From Dyadobacter jiangsuensis (lineage in GTDB: Bacteria > Bacteroidota > Bacteroidia > Cytophagales > Spirosomataceae): a DNA stretch of 64,000 nt. A model generated the notes under the pieces. That model was not told the origin of the DNA and ran no database searches. It worked only from the letters and a program-made list of their open reading frames with translations. This document shows positions 33,360-42,214 of the stretch, one piece after another. The DNA lies in the NCBI RefSeq assembly GCF_003014695.1, contig NZ_PYAS01000008.1, positions 124,001 through 188,000 of the forward strand, read 5' to 3'. Made by a program: the position numbers and the translations under genes. The stretch's first letter is position 1. The number at the start of each line of letters is the position of its first letter.

Positions 33360-33908
33360 ATGAAAACCTTATTCTTCCTCGCTGCATGCATCTTAACGTT
33401 TCAAAACGTGATGGCTCAATCCGTGGTACCTGCTAACGTACCTTCCCAAACAACCACCCGCAACCCCGTTGCCGAGGGGCCGGATGTGTGGGGCGTATTC
33501 CATGGCCGCGTACCCTGCCAGCCGATGGCGCCCGTCATGCATGTTTCCGTCCAGGCCAATTGCGAAAAACTGAAATGGGGATTCACATTCTATCAGGACC
33601 CACAAACCAAAGAACCCACGACCTACCAGTGGGACGGTTCGCTTTTTCGCGACAAACCGAGAACCGGCAAATGGGCGCTCGTGAAAGGCACTGCCGAAAA
33701 CCCGGACGCCACCGTGATTCAGCTCGACCCCGACCAACCCGAAAAATCGATATTCCTGTTGAAAGGCGACGAAAATGTGCTATTTATACTCGATGGTTCA
33801 AAAAAACTCATGGTAGGAGGAGATTACCTGAGCTATACTTTCAACCGGGTCTCCAACCGGGTTACCAACCGGGTCTCCAACCGGGTCTCCGACCGGGCCA
33901 ACAACTGA
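33360..33908 (+). CDS. Secreted NlpE-like paralogue with C-terminal repeat tail
   Basis: The start at 33360 gives a standard signal peptide (MKTLFFLAACILTFQNVMAQ); in-frame codons upstream overlap the previous gene. About 182 residues. The body has FHGRVPCQPMAP, ANCEKLKWGFTFYQDPQ, TGKWALVKGTAE, SIFLLKGDENVLFILDG and DYLSYTFNR, matching the preceding protein block by block. The C-terminus is extended by about 20 residues made of NRVS-type tetrapeptides encoded by 12-base repeats. It lies 16 bases after its paralogue and 26 bases before the LytTR gene. A lipoprotein alternative (cysteine in LAACIL) is possible but the AQ cleavage looks better. Confidence 0.65.
   Translation: MKTLFFLAACILTFQNVMAQSVVPANVPSQTTTRNPVAEGPDVWGVFHGRVPCQPMAPVMHVSVQANCEKLKWGFTFYQDPQTKEPTTYQWDGSLFRDKPRTGKWALVKGTAENPDATVIQLDPDQPEKSIFLLKGDENVLFILDGSKKLMVGGDYLSYTFNRVSNRVTNRVSNRVSDRANN
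33843..33901 (+). repeat. 12-base tandem repeats at the end of a coding region
   Basis: Copies of AACCGGGTCTCC or near variants start at 33843, 33855, 33867 and 33879, with a partial copy from 33891. They encode NRVS, NRVT, NRVS, NRVS and DRA. The unit is a multiple of three, so slippage changes tail length without a frameshift. Confidence 0.9.
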
Positions 33909-33934
33909 TTTTTTCCTGGACAAAAACGTGACGT

Positions 33935-34642
33935 ATGCTGCAATGCGTGATCATCGACGATGAACCTCTCGCGAGAGAAATATTGGAAGGGTACCTGATC
34001 AAATCGGGCGTTACGGGCGTTGTTCAGTTCGGCAACGCCCGCGACGCGCTCACGTACCTGCAAACGCGCGAGCCCGATGTTCTGTTTCTGGACATCGAAA
34101 TGCCGGAAATGAACGGCATCGACTTCCTGAAATCACTCGCACAACCGCCCGTAACCGTCTTCACCACCGCCTACCGCGACTATGCCTTCGAGGGCTACGA
34201 GCTCGGCGTCATTGATTTTCTTTTAAAACCCATTTCATTTCCCCGCTTCGGACACGCCCTCGAAAAAGTACGCGATTTCCTCCAACTCAAAGAGCAGAAT
34301 ACCAACCTCGAACAGAACCTCTCGGAAGACAAACCTGACTTTGTATTTGTCAAAAGCGGCGTTCAGCGCGTCCGCCTCGCTTTCGACGATATCTCCCATA
34401 TACAAGGCTTGAAAGACTACGCCATCATCCACACCGTTACCGGCAAAGTAGTCATCAAAGGTTCCGTCAAGGCCATGCTCGATATCTTCCCGCCCACTCG
34501 CTTCCTGCGGGTGCACAAGTCATTCATTATGGCCTTGGATAAAATAAGGCGCATTGAGCGTAACCGGATTATATGGGGGAGTTATCAGATTCCGATCGGG
34601 CGGAATTATAAGGAGGAGGTGATGCGGGTGATTAGCCCATGA
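33935..34642 (+). CDS. LytTR-family response regulator
   Basis: The 235-residue regulator has a receiver domain (1-115) with the acidic pair IIDDEPLAR, the phosphorylated aspartate in VLFLDIEMPEMNGIDFL and the lysine in FLLKPISFPRF. The C-terminal LytTR DNA-binding domain (about 135-235) has FVKSGVQRVRLAFDDISHIQGLKDY and RFLRVHKSFIMALDKI. It is the natural partner of the LytS-type kinase two genes upstream. Target promoters are not identified. The operon of kinase, two secreted proteins and regulator suggests that the regulator controls or is influenced by the envelope proteins. Confidence 0.94.
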   Translation: MLQCVIIDDEPLAREILEGYLIKSGVTGVVQFGNARDALTYLQTREPDVLFLDIEMPEMNGIDFLKSLAQPPVTVFTTAYRDYAFEGYELGVIDFLLKPISFPRFGHALEKVRDFLQLKEQNTNLEQNLSEDKPDFVFVKSGVQRVRLAFDDISHIQGLKDYAIIHTVTGKVVIKGSVKAMLDIFPPTRFLRVHKSFIMALDKIRRIERNRIIWGSYQIPIGRNYKEEVMRVISP

Positions 34643-34644
34643 AC

Positions 34645-34797
34645 TCATTCGGGCAAATCGCTACCAAACTCCATTGCGATTTCCCGCGTTACGATGACAC
34701 GCCCAAAGATGGATCTGAGGAGGTTCAGTTCTCCGATTTTGTCTAAAAGAATGAGGCAGCTGGTGTCTGCAATGACTACTTCATATTCTTTTTGCAT
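34645..34797 (-). pseudogene. PIN-domain toxin remnant (DUF3368 type)
   Basis: The 50-residue ORF starts at 34797, overlapping the antitoxin stop by 17 bases, and ends at TGA 34645-34647. VIADTSCLILLDKIGELNLL carries the first catalytic aspartate of PIN nucleases, and FGRVIVTREIAMEFG is the next family block. Full DUF3368 proteins have about 150-160 residues and two further acidic clusters, which are missing. It ends three bases from the stop of the LytTR gene, so the rest was probably lost by deletion at that junction. Confidence 0.75.
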
Positions 34798-35008
34798 CTG
34801 CTATTATTTCTGAGACAGGATAATTTAACAATGAAACTCCATAGTCCCCCAATAGCTCTGCAAATGTACGTTTCGTCAGTCCGGCCATCTCAGCCGCCTG
34901 CCCTAATGATAGCTTTCCCGATTCATACAACTTGGCAGCGATGAATCGGACGGTGTCATTTTGATGTTCCCCGAGGCTGTCGGGTACTTGTAGTGTGATT
35001 GTTGTCAT
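34781..35008 (-). CDS. UPF0175-type antitoxin
   Basis: The 75-residue protein matches the UPF0175 family. It has a beta-strand start (MTTITLQVPDSLG), FIAAKLYESGKLSLGQAAEMAGLTKRTFAELLGDYG as the helix-turn-helix, and a short tail. These proteins are usually paired with a PIN toxin of the DUF3368 type, as here, where the toxin start overlaps the antitoxin end by 17 bases. The toxin is cut to about a third of its length, so the antitoxin is likely an orphan. Confidence 0.85.
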   Translation of the reverse strand: MTTITLQVPDSLGEHQNDTVRFIAAKLYESGKLSLGQAAEMAGLTKRTFAELLGDYGVSLLNYPVSEIIADAKRI

Positions 35009-35080
35009 ATGCTAAAAATACAAAACTCGGCAAGCATTGACAAATTCAAATCCATCCATTTGTTGCAGATAACCGTTACC

Positions 35081-37117
35081 TCAGCGCGGAAGCCTAAGCA
35101 ACGTAACCAACTGCAACGCAGCCTCATTCCGCGCATTCAACCGCAGCACCTTTCTAGCGTACAACAACGCCCCGTCCCGGTTGTCCATTTTATAATATGC
35201 CGAAGCGATACGGTTCAGAACTGAAACGTTGGCGGAGTCGGTTGAAAAACTGGCTCGCAGCGCAACGACCTCCTGCGCAAGCGCACGTACTGGCGTGAGG
35301 TTGAGGCCCGATGTGTTGTAACGAATCGCATAGTCGAGATAGGGAATGGCTTTTTCCGGCTGGTCCATTTTGAGGAGTAATACGAAAAGGTACCGGGCCG
35401 TCTCGAACGAGGGTACAATACTGAACGCCTTTTGAAAACTAAACAAGGCACTTCGCTCATCGCCCAGCTGGCCGCTCAGCATGGCGGATTTAGAATACAA
35501 TGCAGCATCTCCCGGTTGTTCGAGGATCAACGCCTCCACGATCTCCCGCGCTTCGCGGTAGTTTTGCCCTTCGATGTAATGATTATAGGCCTGATCCATC
35601 GCATTTTCCCACGAAATACGCCGGTAAGCCAGGTCAAATGCGACACGCTCTTCGAAGGTCTCCGTTCTGACCGAATCCCGATCCAATGCGGCATTGAATG
35701 GCCAGCTGCTTTTCAGATTGGCTACTTTATAAACCCCAGCCAGCGAGTCGATCGACGGCACCGGCATTTCCCTCCGCAGTTGAGCAAAAGACATTTCCGA
35801 ATCTGGCACCGGACTGATGAATTTCGCCTTTTTTAATGCTTCGTAAAATGCATCAGACATTAATGCATAACCTTTCAGGTCAGGATGAACGTGTTCTAGT
35901 ATGAGCTCTTTACCAATGGTGCCATGGGGCGATGCCATTTCAAAAATATGCTTCACATCCACCATATGCGCATTGGAATACCCGCCAACAAGCTGTCTGA
36001 TGATTTGATTAAATTCTTCCGGTGCACGGAAACGAAGTCCGTCCAGATCCCGCGCTATCGAAAAATGCCCGCGTGCCCCCGCCGCATTGCCTCGGGCAGC
36101 TTCGAGTTGCCCCAGGTAATAATGGCAGAGCGCATGTGACTGGTAATGCCCAGCCGCTTTTTTGAAATAATGATATGCTTGCGTACTGTCCCCTTTTTGT
36201 AGAAAATCCAGTGCCATGCGATAGTTCTGCGCGAAGCCGGGGAAACGTGTGCTGTCAACCGGAAAGCTTACAAAAGGTTTAAGGTCACGCTCATTGCTGA
36301 CGAGGTTACTGATAAAAACAGGCACATTTTGCCGGGCAAAAATATTCAGCACTTCGCTCATATTCGTCCGGAACTGCGCTACGCCTCGCTTATACAACTC
36401 CGACTGGTAAGGAATCTGCTGCTCAGCCACCATCCGCTGCATGCGCGTACCGTCATTCTGCGGTTTTTGCGACGAGCCTAGTGCCAATGCCTTTTGATAT
36501 AAATCAGCAGTCAGCTGCATGATTTTGAGTGAGCGTAATCGTAAAACGGCATTTACCAAAGCGGGATTCCCGCCAAATTGCTCGGTAGAGCCCACGCCCA
36601 TGGCGCCATAATACTCGTTGTGTCCGGTGTAAATCAAAACCGCGTCAGGCTGGTAATCAACCAGCTCGCGCGCAAAACCGAGCACGGTGTAGGAGTTCAC
36701 AGCCGTCAGTGCCAGGTTGATAATCTCGAAATGCTGGTCAGGGAATGTATGAGCAAGGCGGTATTGCAGCCAGCGATGGAAGGAGCCATTGTGAAAATAG
36801 GGATAACCAATGGTGGTCGACTCGCCCAAAACGAAAATGCGACGGGTACCGGGCGCCTTCTCTTTTCGAAAAGGCTCCACGTTACCGGTCGTCGCATTCT
36901 TCTGGTTAATGAAGTATCGTTTGGACGCGTCAGGGTTTAGGTATAGGTAATTTTTGTCATTCGGGTATTCGATAAAAAGGCTGAGGTCGTACCCATAATG
37001 GAACAGCCGCAGGCCGCATTCGAGCAATGCCAAAAGGCAAAAAGGAACCGCAACGCTGATGATTTTGAACACCAGTGTGCGGTTACGTCTTTCATGTTGG
37101 ATGTTTTGTCCCTCCAT
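35081..37117 (-). CDS. SGNH/GDSL hydrolase with C-terminal TPR region
   Basis: The 678-residue protein has an N-terminal membrane anchor (about 15-33, IISVAVPFCLLALLECGLRL). The SGNH hydrolase domain follows, with the nucleophile in IFVLGESTTIGYPY, the Asn block YTGHNEYYGAMG and the Asp/His block LEHVHPDLKGYALM near 415. A short TPR-like stretch lies inside it (DSTQAYHYFKKAAGHYQSHA and on). A larger TPR region covers about 510-678, with GDAALYSKSAMLSGQLGDER and PEKAIPYLDYAIRYNTSG. Relatives are probably envelope esterases or acyl-transfer enzymes on polysaccharides; the substrate is unknown. It lies 87 bases downstream of the SusD gene, behind a strong hairpin, so it is likely a separate unit. 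Confidence 0.87.
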   Translation of the reverse strand: MEGQNIQHERRNRTLVFKIISVAVPFCLLALLECGLRLFHYGYDLSLFIEYPNDKNYLYLNPDASKRYFINQKNATTGNVEPFRKEKAPGTRRIFVLGESTTIGYPYFHNGSFHRWLQYRLAHTFPDQHFEIINLALTAVNSYTVLGFARELVDYQPDAVLIYTGHNEYYGAMGVGSTEQFGGNPALVNAVLRLRSLKIMQLTADLYQKALALGSSQKPQNDGTRMQRMVAEQQIPYQSELYKRGVAQFRTNMSEVLNIFARQNVPVFISNLVSNERDLKPFVSFPVDSTRFPGFAQNYRMALDFLQKGDSTQAYHYFKKAAGHYQSHALCHYYLGQLEAARGNAAGARGHFSIARDLDGLRFRAPEEFNQIIRQLVGGYSNAHMVDVKHIFEMASPHGTIGKELILEHVHPDLKGYALMSDAFYEALKKAKFISPVPDSEMSFAQLRREMPVPSIDSLAGVYKVANLKSSWPFNAALDRDSVRTETFEERVAFDLAYRRISWENAMDQAYNHYIEGQNYREAREIVEALILEQPGDAALYSKSAMLSGQLGDERSALFSFQKAFSIVPSFETARYLFVLLLKMDQPEKAIPYLDYAIRYNTSGLNLTPVRALAQEVVALRASFSTDSANVSVLNRIASAYYKMDNRDGALLYARKVLRLNARNEAALQLVTLLRLPR

Positions 37118-37134
37118 TTGTTGACACGCGCCAT

Positions 37135-37194
37135 GTCAGCCTGAGCGTAGTCGAAGGCGTCGTGCAAGATGCCTTCGGCTACGCTCAGGCTGAC
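37135..37194. repeat. 24-base inverted repeat forming a strong hairpin
   Basis: Arms at 37135-37158 and 37171-37194 match at 23 of 24 positions, with a 12-base loop. The arm contains GCCTGAGCGTAG and GAAGGC. This CTGAGCGTAG hairpin resembles a widespread intergenic repeat that I recall from many Bacteroidota genomes. It lies just past the SusD stop and before the SGNH gene, where it could end transcription or stabilise the 3' end. Confidence 0.85.
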
Positions 37195-37203
37195 GGTACC
37201 CGC

Positions 37204-38736
37204 TCAATAACCGTCATTCTGTTTCCACTTCGGATTCCGCGCCATCTCGTTTACCGGGATCGGTGCGATGTATTTCTGCGCGAAGTTGGTATTGGCCGGG
37301 ATCGGGTTCTCTTCCGGGCTGCGCTCTGCTACGATTTTGGGCAGGAGCTGCAAACGCACAATGTCGAACCAGCGCACGCCAAACTCACCCGCAAACTCGT
37401 ACGCACGCTCATACACGACCGAATCGCGGAACGCATTGGCCGAAAGCCCCGGCGTCAGGTTGGGCAAACCCGCCCGCTTCCGTACCTCGTTGATAGCTGC
37501 ATAGCTGGCCGGCGTCGGGCCGCCTCCCGACATCGCGGACGCTTCGGCATAAGCCAGCAGCACGAGCGGGTAGCGGATAATGTCGTACACTTTATTAGTA
37601 CTCGGATTAATCGAATTAATGGCCGTCTCCGTTTCCGACACACCGTCGCCATTCAAACCCGCGCGGAATTTCTTGTAGTACGGATGCCTTGCATGCGTTT
37701 CAGGCGAATCCCACGGCACAAGTTTGAATGTCTTACCGTCCGGCTGGCGCAGTTTCAAAGTCGTATAGAAGGTATCGTCAGTGCGCTTGCATTTCGGGGC
37801 CTTTTTGTAAAAGTTGATTTCAGGATAATAGTCATCCCAGCCACTCGAACCGTTCGTAGCCACTTCGTCCAGGGGTACGCACGACGAGCCCGCGCTACGC
37901 AACGGCAAGCCGCCATTCACATTGTATTGTAGTCCAAAAATGGATTCAGGCCCATTATTGGTCGTAAAAACCTGCGCATAAGGTGTGCTCAAATTGAATT
38001 GCCCCGATTTGATCACGGCATCGGCCTCCGCCGCAGCCTGTGCATAGTTGCTGGCTTGGTTCAACGGCCAGCCGGTCATGGTCAGGTACACATCAGCGAG
38101 CAATGAGCGGGCCGCCATTTGATCGGCCTTTCCGGGCGCATTATCGAACTTGACGGGCAGCAGTTCCTTCGCTTTCTGCAAATCGGCGATAATGGCTTCG
38201 TACACTTTCTCAATCGGGTCGCGGTCCGGACGGTCGTCGACGTCGATCGGCGTGAGGATCACCGGCACGGGCCCGAATGTGCGTACGAGGTAATAGTAGC
38301 CCAGCGCACGCAGGAAGTAAGCCTGTCCGGCCGACTGATTTTTCTGTTCCTCCGTTGAATTCACCTTCGCATAATTCGCGATCACGTTATTCGCCTGGTA
38401 AATGCCCTGCCATGGTCCTTGCCATTGCGCCACCATACTCCCGTTACCGCTGCCGCCGCTGAGGCGGTCGAAAAGGCGGAAATCCTCTTTATTCAAACCG
38501 GGATCGGTCGTAAAATCGTCGGAGCCAAAGTAAGAAGTACTCCGGTTGGTAAAGCCCCAGGCACCATCACGGGCAAACTGGATGTAGATCGCCGACACGG
38601 CGCCATCCAGGTCCGACTGCGTTTTGAAATAGGTCCCGGGCGTCAGGTTGGCCTTCGGATCCTCGGTCAGGTTCTGGCACCCCGAGAACGCCATCGCGCC
38701 CAACAGAATCGATAATATTGAATATCTGATTTTCAT
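37204..38736 (-). CDS. SusD/RagB-type outer-membrane lipoprotein
   Basis: The start at 38736 (MKIRYSILSILLGAMAFSGC) gives a lipoprotein signal with the cysteine near residue 20; an in-frame codon seven residues upstream adds nothing. About 510 residues. The N-terminal SusD part has NLTPGTYFKTQSDLDGAVSA, AYFLRALGYYYLVRTFGPVPV and QMAARSLLADVYLTMTGWP. The RagB C-terminal part has IIRYPLVLLAYAEASAM, ASYAAINEVRKRAGLPNL and RAYEFAGEFGVRWFDIVRLQ. It partners the SusC protein encoded 28 bases upstream and ends the FecI-FecR-SusC-SusD operon. Confidence 0.95.
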   Translation of the reverse strand: MKIRYSILSILLGAMAFSGCQNLTEDPKANLTPGTYFKTQSDLDGAVSAIYIQFARDGAWGFTNRSTSYFGSDDFTTDPGLNKEDFRLFDRLSGGSGNGSMVAQWQGPWQGIYQANNVIANYAKVNSTEEQKNQSAGQAYFLRALGYYYLVRTFGPVPVILTPIDVDDRPDRDPIEKVYEAIIADLQKAKELLPVKFDNAPGKADQMAARSLLADVYLTMTGWPLNQASNYAQAAAEADAVIKSGQFNLSTPYAQVFTTNNGPESIFGLQYNVNGGLPLRSAGSSCVPLDEVATNGSSGWDDYYPEINFYKKAPKCKRTDDTFYTTLKLRQPDGKTFKLVPWDSPETHARHPYYKKFRAGLNGDGVSETETAINSINPSTNKVYDIIRYPLVLLAYAEASAMSGGGPTPASYAAINEVRKRAGLPNLTPGLSANAFRDSVVYERAYEFAGEFGVRWFDIVRLQLLPKIVAERSPEENPIPANTNFAQKYIAPIPVNEMARNPKWKQNDGY

Positions 38737-38764
38737 AATGCTCTTTTTAAATGTCATGAAACCG

Positions 38765-41700
38765 TTACAATCCTAGCCGCAGACCCGCCGTGTAAGTCTT
38801 TGCGTTCGGGATCACACCCATTTCCAAACCCTGCGTAATGGCATTGAAACCATTTGAAACTTCGGGATCATAGCCCGGGTATTTCGTGATCATGAACAGG
38901 TTCTGGCTGCTCACGTACACTTCCAGGTTGCGGATTTTGATTTTATTCAAAACCACGGCAGGCAGCTTGTAGGTCAGCGAGACGTTTTTCAGCTTGATAT
39001 AGCTTGCATTGTACACGTACCGGCTGCTGTTGTTGAAGTTCTTGCTGGTATTGCTGAAAGCCGGATTGTCGGTCTCATGCTGCGGCGTCCAGATGTTGAG
39101 CGCCTCCTGCGTAGTGGCATTGCGCTGGTCACCCAAACCGCCCCAGAGATAGGCAAGGGTTTGCGAGTAAATCTGATTCCCGTGCGTACCCTGGAACATG
39201 AAGCTCAGTGAAAAATCACCATAACTCACATCGTTGATAAACCCGAACGAATACTTGGGCGTACCATTCCCGATCGGCATGCGGTCGGCTGCGGTGTAGG
39301 CGTGGTCGCCATCCACATCGGTATATTTGGCGTCGCCGGGTTTCATACCGTACTTGGTCGCTTCTTCGGCTTCGCTGGTTTTCCAGGTTCCGAGGAATTG
39401 GTAGCCGTAAAACTCGCCCAATGGACGCCCTACGCGAAGAATGGAAGCACTGTTCCCCGCCGAGCCTATCCCGTTCACGATCACATTGTCAAGCCCGCCC
39501 AGGTCGGTTACCTTATTTCGGTTAAATGAAATGTTGAAATTGGTCGTCCAGCGTAGTTTCCCCGAGCTTACCGGCGTTCCACCCACCGAGAATTCGATAC
39601 CGCGGTTCTCCACGCTTCCGATGTTGCGCAGGTAATCACCACCGCCCATGTAGAATGGTGCCTGGTAATTATAAAGCAGGTCGGAAATATTCTTCTTGTA
39701 GGCATCGGCCGTAAACGTCAGCCGGCCGCGGAGGAAGGATGCATCCAAACCGACGTCAAACTGCTCGGTACGCTCCCATTTGAGGTTTTTCGAAACCGGT
39801 GCACCCAGCGGTGTGGACACGCTCGGCGTGGAACCGTCGTAGTAATAGGCCGGTTGCGGGCCGCCTGTGCTGATCTGCGCGATGGTCGCATAGGCGCCTA
39901 CCGCCTGGTTACCGGTTTGTCCGTAGCTCGCACGCAGCTTCAAATCGGAAAACACGCGGGAATCCTTCATAAAATTCTCATTAGCCACGTTCCAGCCCAA
40001 TGCCAGCGACGGGAAAGTGCTGTATTTCTGGGTTAAGTGGGAGGAACCGTCTGTACGGACTGCAGCGGTGAGCAGGTATTTGTCTTTGTAGGAGTAGTTA
40101 ACCCGTCCCATGTACGACTGCAATGCATCCTGCGAATAGCCCGAATTGGTCAGCTGGGTAGCACCGAGGCTCAGGTTATAATATCCCAAAGCGTAGGATG
40201 AGAGATTATTGGCGCGCGCATTAATGGAAGTGTTGTTCCCGTTCTGTTGCTCATACAAAGCCGTGAGCGTGATCGAGTGGTCGCCGAAGGTGTTTTTGTA
40301 AGTCAAAAAATTACTATTCTGAAAAAAACCTCCCCGCGACGCATTGCCTTCTGCATACAATACCCCGTTGCTGGTACCCGGCCCGAACAAGTTCTGCGTG
40401 AAGCCCGTGCGGATTTCGTAGGTATTAATGGTAGTAAACGAAAGCCCTTTCAAAATACGATAGGTCAAAATTGCCGTTCCGGTCACATTCGCCTGGCGGT
40501 TATCGAACTGCTGATTCGTCGCTCTCGCAATAGGATTATATTGGATAGAACCATACGGCGCCGTGTAAATGAACTGACCGGTAGCCGGGTCGCGCACAGG
40601 TGAGGTCGGGTCCCATTCGGTAGCCTGGGTGAACGGATCGACCAGGTCGCCGGAATAACCATTATTACGGCTTTTCGGCAGCATCGCTGCGACATTGAAT
40701 TTCAAATCGATTTTGTCGTTCAGCTTTGCATCGATGTTCGCACGCAGGGTAGTCCTTTTATAATATTGGTTTAAAATCAAACCGGGCTGATCGAGGTAGT
40801 TGGCAGAAAACAAATAGCGGACATTGGAAGAACCACCCGATACGTCGAGCTGGTAATTCTGGATCCAGGGTTCCTGGTGCAGCTCATCCTGCCAGTCCGT
40901 ACCGCCACTGGCTTTCAGCTCGGACAGACGCTGATCGGAGAATGCAGGCGCATTGCCGGTTGAAGCGAACTGCGCATTCACGGTCCGCGCGAAATCATAG
41001 GCATTCATCAGGTCGAGCTTTCTTGGAATGCTCGCCTTGCTGAACCACGTGCTGAAATTGACGCGCGCCTTGCCTTCCTTACCCGTTTTAGTCGTAATCA
41101 AAACCACCCCATTCGATCCTCTCGAACCATAAATAGCGGCCGACGACGCATCTTTCAGGATTTCCAGCGACTCGATATCGTTCGGGTTGATGGACTCGAT
41201 ATTACCGCCCACAAAACCATCGATCACATACAGCGGCTCATTGGAACCGGTAATAGAGTTAGCACCGCGAATACGGACGTTCAACCCGCGTCCCGGCTGC
41301 CCGCTCGAACTGGAAACCGTCACACCCGAAGTGGTGCCCTGCAATGCCTGCTCCACGCGCACTAGCGGCCGCTTGGCAATTTCTCGCGCTGAAACACTGC
41401 TGGAAGCACCGGTAACGTCGCTTTTACGCTGCTCGCCATACCCTACCACCACAATTTCATCCAGCCCGCGCTCACTCACCTGCATGCCCACGTCGATGCT
41501 CGTGCGCCCGCCTACCACCACCTCCTGGCTTGCATAGCCCACGAAGCTGTATACCAGCACCGCTCCGGAAATAGATTCGTCGGGGATTTCGAGCTCATAC
41601 TGGCCCTCCGCATTGGTGGTGGTACCGCGTTGCGTTCCTTTGAGCACAATGCTCACACCGGGCAATGCGTCGTTTTTCTCGTCGGTCACTCGGCCACGGA

Positions 41701-42178
41701 TATTAATCACTCGCGGAGCACTTCCAGGGCTGATTGTACTTGCACCCGGCTGATTATCCAGCGAGCTTTCTGCGTTCGCAGGTACTGTATTAGCCGGCGG
41801 CAGCTGGGTTTGTCTAAGGCTCTGTTTCAGCTCACGCATCGAATTCGCATCGGCGTCTTTCGGGAAAATAGCGTAGATCTTGCCGTGCTTTTTGTATTCC
41901 AAACCGTTGGCTTTCAGAATGCGGTCGAGCGTTTCCTCGATGCCCTCGCCGTTACGGCTTTGGTATTGCACCTGCAATGACTTGATTTTGTCATTGTGAT
42001 ACATAAAATATACGGAATGCCGCTTTTCGAGGTCACGCAGGACCTGATCGAGGCTTCGGTAGGATGGCTGCTCGCTGCGCTGGGGCTGAGGGACCTGCCC
42101 GCGGGCGAACGTCTGGGCATTGGCCACAGAACCGCCAACGCATAGCATTCCCATCATGAGTAAGTTGATCTTTTTCAT
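38765..42178 (-). CDS. SusC-type TonB-dependent transporter with STN signalling domain
   Basis: About 1137 residues from the ATG at 42178. After the signal peptide (MKKINLLMMGMLCVGGSVANA) there is an STN domain at about 40-110 (LDQVLRDLEKRHSVYFMYHN, ETLDRILKANGLEYKKHGK). A carboxypeptidase-like domain follows (INIRGRVTDEKNDALPGVS), then the TonB box area DEIVVVGYGEQRKSDVTGA. The plug has LQGTTSGVTVSSSSGQPG, VRIRGANSITGSNEP, IESLEILKDASSAAIYGSRG and GVVLITTKTG; the barrel ends TAGLRLGL. The STN domain in this family contacts the FecR anti-sigma protein, whose gene lies 36 bases upstream. Substrate binding should therefore activate the adjacent sigma factor. Confidence 0.95.
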   Translation of the reverse strand: MKKINLLMMGMLCVGGSVANAQTFARGQVPQPQRSEQPSYRSLDQVLRDLEKRHSVYFMYHNDKIKSLQVQYQSRNGEGIEETLDRILKANGLEYKKHGKIYAIFPKDADANSMRELKQSLRQTQLPPANTVPANAESSLDNQPGASTISPGSAPRVINIRGRVTDEKNDALPGVSIVLKGTQRGTTTNAEGQYELEIPDESISGAVLVYSFVGYASQEVVVGGRTSIDVGMQVSERGLDEIVVVGYGEQRKSDVTGASSSVSAREIAKRPLVRVEQALQGTTSGVTVSSSSGQPGRGLNVRIRGANSITGSNEPLYVIDGFVGGNIESINPNDIESLEILKDASSAAIYGSRGSNGVVLITTKTGKEGKARVNFSTWFSKASIPRKLDLMNAYDFARTVNAQFASTGNAPAFSDQRLSELKASGGTDWQDELHQEPWIQNYQLDVSGGSSNVRYLFSANYLDQPGLILNQYYKRTTLRANIDAKLNDKIDLKFNVAAMLPKSRNNGYSGDLVDPFTQATEWDPTSPVRDPATGQFIYTAPYGSIQYNPIARATNQQFDNRQANVTGTAILTYRILKGLSFTTINTYEIRTGFTQNLFGPGTSNGVLYAEGNASRGGFFQNSNFLTYKNTFGDHSITLTALYEQQNGNNTSINARANNLSSYALGYYNLSLGATQLTNSGYSQDALQSYMGRVNYSYKDKYLLTAAVRTDGSSHLTQKYSTFPSLALGWNVANENFMKDSRVFSDLKLRASYGQTGNQAVGAYATIAQISTGGPQPAYYYDGSTPSVSTPLGAPVSKNLKWERTEQFDVGLDASFLRGRLTFTADAYKKNISDLLYNYQAPFYMGGGDYLRNIGSVENRGIEFSVGGTPVSSGKLRWTTNFNISFNRNKVTDLGGLDNVIVNGIGSAGNSASILRVGRPLGEFYGYQFLGTWKTSEAEEATKYGMKPGDAKYTDVDGDHAYTAADRMPIGNGTPKYSFGFINDVSYGDFSLSFMFQGTHGNQIYSQTLAYLWGGLGDQRNATTQEALNIWTPQHETDNPAFSNTSKNFNNSSRYVYNASYIKLKNVSLTYKLPAVVLNKIKIRNLEVYVSSQNLFMITKYPGYDPEVSNGFNAITQGLEMGVIPNAKTYTAGLRLGL

Positions 42179-42214
42179 GAGCATTGGTTGAAGGTTTCGA
42201 AAAAATTTTAGCTG

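Noticed and set aside
33843..33901. CRISPR-like array
   Set aside because: The 12-base units are contiguous, lack spacers and are part of a coding frame.
37075..37932. 285-codon plus-strand frame over the inverted repeat and SusD gene
   Set aside because: Its first part translates the hairpin repeat and the rest is antisense to SusD.
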